The position numbers and the translations under genes are program-made. From NCBI RefSeq assembly GCF_029893635.1, contig NZ_JARXYR010000002.1, positions 4,377,001-4,441,000 on the forward strand: 64,000 bases of DNA, given 5' to 3'. This document shows positions 58,117 through 64,000 of the stretch, in pieces. Each line of letters opens with the position of its first letter. Position 1 is the stretch's first letter. This DNA comes from Variovorax sp. TBS-050B. GTDB lineage: Bacteria > Pseudomonadota > Gammaproteobacteria > Burkholderiales > Burkholderiaceae_C. Under the pieces are notes generated by a model, which did not search any database, was not told where the DNA came from, and saw nothing but the letters and a program-made list of their open reading frames with translations.

Positions 58117-59103
58117 TCAGGCGATCGGCAGGCCGCTGGCGGCGCGCGTGTGCTCGTCGTGCAGCTGCTGCACGGCGGCCGCGCGCGGATGCACGGCCTG
58201 CAGGTTGCCGACGCTTTCGACGTAGCTGCAGGCGGCATAGCGTTCCGCGGCCTGCTCGTAGCGCGCGATCCATGCGTCGCGCAGGGCGAGCTTGTCGGGC
58301 GCCACGGGCCAGACGCCCGGCTGCGGCCGCATGTGCTCGCCGATGCCGATGCGCCACGGCTTGGCGCTGAGCCGCGCACGGAAGCAGTTCTGGTTGCGGC
58401 ACATGCGCGCATAGACCTTGTCGGCGCCCAGGCTCTGGAAGGCATCGGCCACGGCGAGGTCGGAAGGCGCGAAGACCTCGTGCATCGCCAGGGCGCGCAG
58501 GCCCGAGGGCGTGCGGTAGAGCCGCAGGTGCCACTGGGGATGCTGGTGGATGAAGCGCTCGATGCGCGCCCGCGCTGCCGCGAGCGGATCGCCGGCCGGC
58601 TCGGCCGCGGGGCGCGGCTCGGAGCGCGCACGCCAGAAGCCGAAGGCCGCGACCACGAGGAGGACCGCGAGGCCGACGACCCAGGAGCGGGACGCATAGC
58701 CCGCGACCAGCGCACCGATGACGGCGGCGCCGATCACCTGGAGGCCGCGCGCGTCGCCGCGCCTTGCTTCCTCGTCGAAGTCGACGTCGATGAACAGCAC
58801 GTCGGGCGTGTTGAGGCAGCGCGCGCCGTAGCCGTTGCGCGTGACGATGTCCTCGCCATGGCGTTCGACGATCTGCTCGCGGATCGGCATGCCGTTGGCG
58901 CCGTTGTAGGCGACCTTGCGCTCGCGGCGCTCCAGCGGCTCGCCCGCCGCGATGCGGTCGAAGGCCTCGCGCGTGCGTTCGTCGGCGTGGGCCTGCGCGG
59001 CCAGCGGACTGTCGTCGGACCAGCCGAAGCGGCGCACGGTGATCTGCCGGCCGTCGACGGTCTGCCGGATGCGGCCTTCGGCCCAGAATTGCGGAACGAT
59101 CAT
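58117..59103 (-). CDS. Membrane protein of unknown function with D-x-D and RLYRTPSG motifs
   Basis: 328-residue protein. An N-terminal soluble part ends with VLFIDVDFDE (about 108-117), then one or two membrane helices (about 128-165) and a C-terminal soluble part with HLRLYRTPSGLRALAMHEVF and YARMCRNQNCFRARLSAKPWRIGI. I recall the last two blocks as a conserved family of unknown function, but cannot name it. hhhDhD followed by an H/G-rich strand recalls primase-polymerase (AEP) motifs I and II; this is a guess. ATG 59103 (MIVPQFWAEG) is chosen. It follows the L7/L12-like gene by 8 bases. Confidence 0.72.
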   Translation of the reverse strand: MIVPQFWAEGRIRQTVDGRQITVRRFGWSDDSPLAAQAHADERTREAFDRIAAGEPLERRERKVAYNGANGMPIREQIVERHGEDIVTRNGYGARCLNTPDVLFIDVDFDEEARRGDARGLQVIGAAVIGALVAGYASRSWVVGLAVLLVVAAFGFWRARSEPRPAAEPAGDPLAAARARIERFIHQHPQWHLRLYRTPSGLRALAMHEVFAPSDLAVADAFQSLGADKVYARMCRNQNCFRARLSAKPWRIGIGEHMRPQPGVWPVAPDKLALRDAWIARYEQAAERYAACSYVESVGNLQAVHPRAAAVQQLHDEHTRAASGLPIA

Positions 59104-59111
59104 GTTGCGGT

Positions 59112-59576
59112 TCAGGCGCCCGAGAAGAGAATGAAAAGCCCGGCCAGCAGCACGAGCACCACGACGATCGCGAGCCATGTCCTCGAGCCGCCGCCGGTCA
59201 CGCGCCCCGGCTCGGCCATGGGATCGGAGGCGATGCCGCCCGCGGGCCGCGCCTCGTGGCGCTCGACCAGTTCCTTGGCCTCCTTCAGGCCGAGGCCGGT
59301 GGCTTCGCGCGCGATCCGGATGGCTTCGATCTTGCGGCCCTCCGCGAGCGCGGCAACGGCTTCGGCCGGCAGGCGCGGCGGACCGCCCGCGAGCAGTTGG
59401 CTGAAGTCGTCGGCCGGCGGCACCGGCTCGGCCGCGACGCGGTCCGCATGGCGATCGACCAGTTCCTTGGCCTCCTTGAGGCCGAGCCCGGTGCGGTCGC
59501 GCACGATCTTGATCGCCTCGATCAAGTTTCCGCGCTGCAGCGCGAGGCGCGCGTCGGGGTGAATTTCGTCCTGCAT
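59112..59576 (-). CDS. Membrane-anchored protein with two ribosomal L7/L12 C-terminal-like repeats
   Basis: 154-residue protein. Two repeats, IEAIKIVRDRTGLGLKEAKELV (about 18-39) and IEAIRIAREATGLGLKEAKELV (about 80-101), resemble the helix-loop-helix of the L7/L12 C-terminal domain. A single C-terminal helix (WLAIVVVLVLLAGLFILFSGA) anchors it with the repeats probably in the cytoplasm. Function unknown. ATG 59576 follows GAGGAGACGGGC. Confidence 0.8.
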   Translation of the reverse strand: MQDEIHPDARLALQRGNLIEAIKIVRDRTGLGLKEAKELVDRHADRVAAEPVPPADDFSQLLAGGPPRLPAEAVAALAEGRKIEAIRIAREATGLGLKEAKELVERHEARPAGGIASDPMAEPGRVTGGGSRTWLAIVVVLVLLAGLFILFSGA

Positions 59577-59650
59577 GCCCGTCTCCTCTCTTTCTCTCGT
59601 CCTGGTCGCGCGCTCCCCCGCGCGGTGCACGGGCCCGCCTCCGGACCTGT

Positions 59651-60361
59651 TCAGGCCGCGAGGCGGGCGCCGGACTCGTTGCGTGCCACGCGGCCGGCCT
59701 CGATGGTGATGCGCCGTTCGCACTGGTCCGCGATGCCGCGGTCGTGCGTGACGAGCACGAGCGTGGTGCCGAGCTCGCGGTTCAGGTCGAACATCAGCCG
59801 CATGACCTGCTCGCCGGTCGCGAAATCGAGGCTGCCGGTGGGCTCGTCGGCCAGCAGCAGCGCGGGCTGCACCACGAAGGCGCGGGCCAGCGCCACGCGC
59901 TGCTGCTCGCCGCCCGAGAGCACCTTGGGATAGTGGCCGAGCCGCTGCCCGAGGCCCACGCGCCCGAGCATCTCGGTGGCCGCGCGCCGCGCGTCCTTGC
60001 GGCCGGCGAGTTCGAGCGGCAGCATCACGTTCTCGAGCGCGCTGAGGTTGCCGAGCAGCTGGAAGCTCTGGAACACGAAGCCCACGCGCTGCGCCCGCAG
60101 TGCCGCCCGCTCGTCTTCGCCGATGGCGAAGATGTCGTCGCCCGCGAGCCGCACGGTGCCGCGCGTCGGCGTGTCGAGCCCGGCGATGATCGACAGCAGC
60201 GTGCTCTTGCCGGAGCCCGAGGCGCCCACGATGGCGGCGGTTTCCCGCACGCCCAGGGTGAAATCGATGTCCTGCAGAATGTCTAGCGTGCCGGTCGAAT
60301 CCGTGACGGACTTGAACACATGCTCGACGGCGACAATGGCATCAGACGGGGGTTGGGACAT
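59651..60361 (-). CDS. ybbA: ABC transporter ATP-binding protein, YbbA/LolD type
   Basis: 236-residue ATPase with Walker A VGASGSGKST, signature LSGGEQQRV and Walker B LLLADEPTGSLD, plus the MacB/LolD-type GFVFQSFQLLGNLSALENVMLPLEL. In E. coli ybbA lies divergent from tesA and is followed by its permease ybbP; here the divergent tesA is kept but no permease follows. ATG 60361 overlaps the tesA start; a start 14 codons earlier is possible and would run inside tesA. Confidence 0.88.
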   Translation of the reverse strand: MSQPPSDAIVAVEHVFKSVTDSTGTLDILQDIDFTLGVRETAAIVGASGSGKSTLLSIIAGLDTPTRGTVRLAGDDIFAIGEDERAALRAQRVGFVFQSFQLLGNLSALENVMLPLELAGRKDARRAATEMLGRVGLGQRLGHYPKVLSGGEQQRVALARAFVVQPALLLADEPTGSLDFATGEQVMRLMFDLNRELGTTLVLVTHDRGIADQCERRITIEAGRVARNESGARLAA

Positions 60362-61037
60362 GGAAAGGCTTTTCGTTTTGAACCGACGCGACTTTATCTG
60401 CATCGCCGGCGCCTTCGGCAGCGCAGGGGCATGGACCGTGGCGCACGCGCAGCCGGCGCCCGCGCGCAAGCCGGTGATCCTGGTGCTCGGCGACTCGCTG
60501 AGCGCCGAATACGGCCTCAAGCGCGGCGAAGGCTGGGTGCCGCTGCTCGAGAAGCGGCTCGCCGAGCAGAAGATCCCCGCCACCGTGATCAACGCCAGCA
60601 TCAGCGGCGACACCAGCTCGGGCGGCCGCGCGCGCTTCGCGCCGCTGCTGGCGCAGCACAAACCGACGCACCTAGTGCTCGAGCTCGGCGCCAACGACGC
60701 GCTGCGCGGCCTGCCGCTGCAGAGCACCGAGGACAACCTGCTGCACATCACCAAGGCCGCGCAGGCCACGGGCGCCAAGGTGCTGATCGTGGGCATCCAG
60801 GTGCCGCCGAACTACGGCGGCGACTACACGCGGCGCTTCGAAGCGGTCTTCGGCAAGGTGGCCGGTGCCACCAAGGCCGCGCTGGTGCCGTTCCTGCTCA
60901 AGGGCGTGGCCGATGCGCCCGACGCGCTCGCGCTGTTCCAGGCCGACCGCATCCATCCGAACGCCGCAGCGCAGCCGCAGTTGCTCGACAACGTCTGGCC
61001 CGAGCTGCGCAAGCTGCTGCCGGCGGCCTCGAAGTAG
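60360..61037 (+). CDS. tesA: Arylesterase/lysophospholipase TesA-like (GDSL family)
   Basis: 225-residue exported esterase. The signal is FVLNRRDFICIAGAFGSAGAW, with a twin-arginine, and cleavage near AHA-QPA. The SGNH blocks are VLGDSLSAEYG (Ser), SISGDTSSGGRARF (Gly), LELGANDALRG (Asn) and ADRIHPNAAAQ (Asp, His). It should hydrolyse aryl or acyl esters in the periplasm. The ATG shares two bases with the divergent ybbA start. A terminator follows. Confidence 0.92.
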   Translation: MERLFVLNRRDFICIAGAFGSAGAWTVAHAQPAPARKPVILVLGDSLSAEYGLKRGEGWVPLLEKRLAEQKIPATVINASISGDTSSGGRARFAPLLAQHKPTHLVLELGANDALRGLPLQSTEDNLLHITKAAQATGAKVLIVGIQVPPNYGGDYTRRFEAVFGKVAGATKAALVPFLLKGVADAPDALALFQADRIHPNAAAQPQLLDNVWPELRKLLPAASK

Positions 61038-61065
61038 GCGCCCCGGCGGCTTTCGCCCGGCGCCA

Positions 61066-61104
61066 AGAAAAAACCGCCGCGGGCGCAGGCCTGCGGCGGT
61101 TTTT
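61066..61104. terminator. Bidirectional Rho-independent terminator
   Basis: AAACCGCCGC (61071-61080) pairs with GCGGCGGTTT (61093-61102); an A-run precedes and a T-run follows, so it can serve tesA on the plus strand and the 67-residue gene on the minus strand. Confidence 0.9.
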
Positions 61105-61125
61105 CGATCGGGCTCGGGCAACGGA

Positions 61126-61329
61126 TCAGCCGTTCTTGGTCGGCAGTTCGGGGATCGTCGGCGGATCGCGTTCGAGCGAGGCCACATCGGTCTCCGGGTC
61201 TCCGGGCGCCAGCCCTTCGCTGCTCGGGTTGAGTTTGCGATTCGCCTTTTCGCGGAGCTTGTCTTCCTTCTTTTTCTTCTTGGCCAGCTCTTTCTGGCGC
61301 TTTTCGTAGCCGTAATTGGGTGTTGCCAC
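61126..61329 (-). CDS. Small basic protein of unknown function
   Basis: 67-residue protein with a strongly basic first half (KRQKELAKKKKKEDKLREKAN, a likely charged helix) and an acidic Pro-rich end. I believe it is conserved in betaproteobacteria. AAGGAGAT before the ATG is a strong ribosome site. It ends just before the shared terminator. Confidence 0.75.
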   Translation of the reverse strand: MATPNYGYEKRQKELAKKKKKEDKLREKANRKLNPSSEGLAPGDPETDVASLERDPPTIPELPTKNG

Positions 61330-61399
61330 TGCATCTCCTTGAGGCGAAGGCAGTCAGGGTGACTGCGCGTCGCCTACTGTAAGCGATATCGCGGCAGAC

Positions 61400-62320
61400 T
61401 CAAGCCGCCGGGCCGGCCGGTGTTTCGAACTCGAACACACCTTGCAAGCCCGGGTAGCGCTGCAGCACGAACCACACGGCCGCCCAGGCGCCGAGCCCGG
61501 TCGCGAGCAGCATCGCCAGAACGAGCCAGCCCGTGTGCTGCCCGAGCGGCCAGCAGGCCATGACCGCGGCCGGCGGCACGAGCGCGCCCAATGTCGATGC
61601 CCACAGCCACCGCCTGGGCGCGGGCATCGGCGTCCAGGTTTCGGGATCGATGCCGGCGTCGATGAAGACCTCGGCATCGAAACGCAGCCGCGAGCGGGGT
61701 TCGGTCGCCAGCCGCAGCAGCAACGCGCGCAGGACCTCGGCGCGGTTGCGAAAGCGCAGCACGCGCGAACCGTCGGCGCTCAGGGTCAGCGGCAGGCGGA
61801 CCTGCGCCGCTTCGCCGCCCTGCCCCGCGCGATGGAACACCAGGCGCTTCTGCAGCGCATCGCTGGAGACGTACTCCGTGCGCACGTCGTACGGGCCGTC
61901 GCGCGCGCGGCCGAGCGCCTGCCAGCCCACGGCCTGGGGCGAGGCCGCATCGCCCCAGCGCAGGCCTTCGGCATCCACGCGGACCACCATCCCGCCGACC
62001 CGCCGCAGGCACCGCCCCACGTACCAGGCGCCGCCGCAGGCCACGGCCAGCAGCGCGAGCATGGCGAGGGTGACCGGCACTTCGTGGCCCCGGGCGTTGG
62101 GTTCGCCGGACAGCAGCACGAGCCCGGCGGCGATGGCCAGCGCGGTGAGCACGAACAGCAGCACGCCGCACCCGAGCAGCAGGCGGGTCGTCACGAGGTC
62201 GGGCACGCCTTCTACCGGACCGCGCCGCGCGAGTTCGCGCAGCACGTCCGCCGGCACGGCGAGCACGCGGGGCACGACCCGCCCGGCTTCGGCGGCGGTC
62301 GCGAGCGCGGGAGCGGTCAC
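61400..62320 (-). CDS. Membrane protein of unknown function
   Basis: 306-residue protein with two helices near the N-terminus (about 45-70 and 83-102), a middle soluble region (about 105-225) of alternating strands (RWGDAASPQAVGWQALGRA, RTEYVSSD) that could be PH-like, and two more helices near the C-terminus. No family is named. GTG 62320 is taken as start because no ATG fits; this is uncertain. It is 65 bases downstream of metC. Confidence 0.65.
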   Translation of the reverse strand: MTAPALATAAEAGRVVPRVLAVPADVLRELARRGPVEGVPDLVTTRLLLGCGVLLFVLTALAIAAGLVLLSGEPNARGHEVPVTLAMLALLAVACGGAWYVGRCLRRVGGMVVRVDAEGLRWGDAASPQAVGWQALGRARDGPYDVRTEYVSSDALQKRLVFHRAGQGGEAAQVRLPLTLSADGSRVLRFRNRAEVLRALLLRLATEPRSRLRFDAEVFIDAGIDPETWTPMPAPRRWLWASTLGALVPPAAVMACWPLGQHTGWLVLAMLLATGLGAWAAVWFVLQRYPGLQGVFEFETPAGPAA

Positions 62321-62385
62321 TGCGGCAGCCTGCCCCGCAGCCGCGCGGCGCCTGCGCGATCTTCTTGCCACGGCGCGCGGCCGCC

Positions 62386-63579
62386 CTACATCCGGCCCAG
62401 CGCCTGCGCGAGGTCGGCGCGCAGGTCCTCCACGTCCTCCAGGCCGATCGAGAAGCGCACCAGCGTGCCCTTGTGCGGCCAGCGCGCCACAGCAGCGTCG
62501 CGCATCAGGCCGATGTCGTACGGCACCACCAGGCTGACCGGCCCGCCCCACGAGTAGCCGAGCCGGAACAGCGCCAGGCTGTCGCAGAAGCGGTCGACCT
62601 GCTCGGTGCTGTAGCGCTCGTCGAACACGATCGAGAAGAGCCCGGCCGCCAGGTCGGTCCGGCCGCAGAGCGCACGCCAGTTCGCATGGCCGGGCGAGCC
62701 TTCGAGCGCCGGATGCAAGACCTGCGCGACCTCGGCGCGGTCGGCGAGCCAGCGCGCCAGCTCGCGCGCGGCACGGTCGTGCGCGGCATAGCGCAGGCCG
62801 ATGCTCGGCAGCGAGCGCAGCAGCGTCTCGACGTCGCCCACGCCCACGCCGAAGCCCAGGCGCATGTGCGTGAGCTTGAGGGCGCGGTGCAGGCGCTCGT
62901 CGCGCGTGGTGACGCTGCCCATGAGCACGTCGCCGCCGCCGCTCGGGTACTTGGTGAGCGCATGCACCGAGATGTCCACGCCCTGGCCGCTGCCGTCGAA
63001 GTCGAAGGGCGCGAAGGCCAGGCCCGCGCCCCAGGTGTTGTCGAGCGCCGTGACCACGCCGCGCGCGCGGCAGACGCTCACGAGCGCCGGCAGGTCGGGG
63101 AACTCCATCGTCACCGAGCCCGCGGCCTCGACCCACACCAGCCGCGTGCGGTCGGAGAGCTTGGCTGCGAGGTCGGCGGGGTTCATCGCATCGTAGAGGC
63201 GGTGCGTGATGCCGAAGTTGGCCAGTTCGCCGGTGGCGAGCGCCTTGTTGGGGCCGTAGGCGTTGTCGGGGATCAGCACCTCGTCGCCCGTCTTGAGGAA
63301 GGCGAAGGCGACCAGCGAGATCGCCGCGAGCCCGCTCGGCACCAGCAGCGTCTCGGTGCCGCCTTCGAGGGTGGCGAGCCTTTCCTCGAGCGTGAAGGTG
63401 GTCGGCGTGCCGTGCAGGCCGTAGGTGTAGCCGGCCTTCGTCTTCCAGTCGCGCGCGCGCATCGCGGCCACGTCCGCGAAGAACACGGTCGAGGCCTTGT
63501 AGACGCCGGGCTGCGGCGCGTCGAAGTTGGCGGGCGGCTTGTAAGGATGGTGGATCAGGGTCGTGGAGGGCTTGCTCAT
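62386..63579 (-). CDS. metC: Cystathionine beta-lyase
   Basis: 397-residue PLP enzyme of the Cys/Met metabolism family that makes homocysteine from cystathionine. The PLP lysine is in ISVHALTKYPSGGGDVLMG, with upstream YTYGLHGTPTTFTLEERLATLEGG and the C-terminal GYSWGGPVSLV typical of MetC and not of gamma-lyases. ATG 63579 begins MSKPSTTLIHHP. Confidence 0.92.
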   Translation of the reverse strand: MSKPSTTLIHHPYKPPANFDAPQPGVYKASTVFFADVAAMRARDWKTKAGYTYGLHGTPTTFTLEERLATLEGGTETLLVPSGLAAISLVAFAFLKTGDEVLIPDNAYGPNKALATGELANFGITHRLYDAMNPADLAAKLSDRTRLVWVEAAGSVTMEFPDLPALVSVCRARGVVTALDNTWGAGLAFAPFDFDGSGQGVDISVHALTKYPSGGGDVLMGSVTTRDERLHRALKLTHMRLGFGVGVGDVETLLRSLPSIGLRYAAHDRAARELARWLADRAEVAQVLHPALEGSPGHANWRALCGRTDLAAGLFSIVFDERYSTEQVDRFCDSLALFRLGYSWGGPVSLVVPYDIGLMRDAAVARWPHKGTLVRFSIGLEDVEDLRADLAQALGRM

Positions 63580-63619
63580 GGCCCGATGCTAGCGCGGCGC
63601 TCCGGCGCACAATGCGCGG

Positions 63620-64000
63620 ATGGGCAACGACCGCCTCATCGCAGCGGCCACCGCGGTGACCCGCCCCCCTGCTCCGTGCCTGCGGCCGTACCTGCGCCTG
63701 CTCTGGGCCTGGGCGCCCGAAGGCGGCGCGGCCCGGCGGCCGGGTGCGCGCGAGCATGTGCTGCCCACGGGCGGAATGCACCTGGTGTTCCGTCTCTCGG
63801 GGCCGCCGCTGCGGCTGTTCGGCAGCGCGGCCGATGCACGCGGCCAGACCTTCGGCCATGCGATCGTGGGCGGCGCGCGCTCGGCCTTCTACCTGCGCGA
63901 TGTCTCCGTCGCCACGCGCTCGGTTGGCGCGCAGCTGCAGCCCGGCGCCGCGCGCATGCTGCTCGGCGCACCCGAAGGGGCGCTCGCCGGCGCGCACACG
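63620..64000 (+). CDS. AraC-type regulator, N-terminal part (partial)
   Basis: The first 127 residues of a gene cut by the window end. PCLRPYLRLLWAW and REHVLPTGGMHLVFRLSG recall the N-terminal sensor domain (DUF6597 type) of AraC-family regulators; the DNA-binding domain would be off-window. It is divergent from metC, 40 bases away. Confidence 0.65.
   Translation, partial: MGNDRLIAAATAVTRPPAPCLRPYLRLLWAWAPEGGAARRPGAREHVLPTGGMHLVFRLSGPPLRLFGSAADARGQTFGHAIVGGARSAFYLRDVSVATRSVGAQLQPGAARMLLGAPEGALAGAHT

Overview
The window is high-GC (close to 70% by eye), densely packed and chromosomal. Its gene content and order suggest a betaproteobacterium of the Comamonadaceae, most likely Variovorax or a close relative. 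Supporting signs are the trxA-rho pair beside an AddAB-like nuclease pair, a Bug/TctC receptor with tctAB, type B L31, an ornithine-lipid acyltransferase, a short 4.5S RNA and a REP-like hairpin of a kind I associate with this family. The assignment is inference from content, not from a search. I see no prophage, insertion sequence, CRISPR array or toxin-antitoxin pair.

Layout. 0-9 kb: dnaX (cut by the window edge) with a 9-A slippery run, the SRP RNA gene ffs, and a translationally coupled minus-strand trio (addB-like, addA-like, flavoprotein). 9-12.4 kb: trxA, rho with a structured leader, a Gfo/Idh/MocA oxidoreductase and rpmE2. 12.4-15.5 kb: a polytopic membrane protein overlapping a MATE exporter. 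15.5-22.2 kb: the phosphate operon pstS-pstC-pstA-pstB-phoU-phoB-phoR, read on the minus strand. 22.4-28.7 kb: ppx, a lipoprotein, ppk-sixA and olsB. 28.7-31.5 kb: a cNMP-domain/thioredoxin-reductase-like fusion, a YfcG-type glutathione transferase, tRNA-Pro and tRNA-Arg. 31.7-34.4 kb: a more AT-rich membrane protein, an OafA-type acyltransferase and a small membrane protein. 34.4-45.8 kb: mixed metabolic genes (D-threonine aldolase, crotonase, PhoX, DUF488, CoA transferase, EamA, YgiQ, MarR-GNAT). 45.8-50.7 kb: tctCBA, a patatin and a CHRD lipoprotein. 50.8-57.3 kb: DUF924, YihY, a two-part chromate transporter, aldo/keto reductase, GNAT/XRE-cupin and an FAD oxidoreductase. 57.3-64 kb: rlmB, a D-x-D membrane protein, a protein with L7/L12-like repeats, the ybbA/tesA divergent pair, an unknown membrane protein, metC and a partial AraC-type regulator.

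The most coherent system is phosphate-starvation physiology between 15.5 and 28.8 kb. Direct 11-bp-period Pho-box repeats can be read upstream of pstS, ppx, ppk and olsB. They link phosphate import and its sensor (Pst-PhoU-PhoBR), polyphosphate synthesis and hydrolysis (Ppk, Ppx), a phosphohistidine phosphatase (SixA) and phosphorus-free ornithine lipid synthesis (OlsB) in about 13 kb. Other points worth attention are the dnaX slippage site, the rho leader with a hairpin covering its ribosome binding site, the overlapping divergent start codons of ybbA and tesA, and two unusual unknown proteins near 58-59.6 kb.
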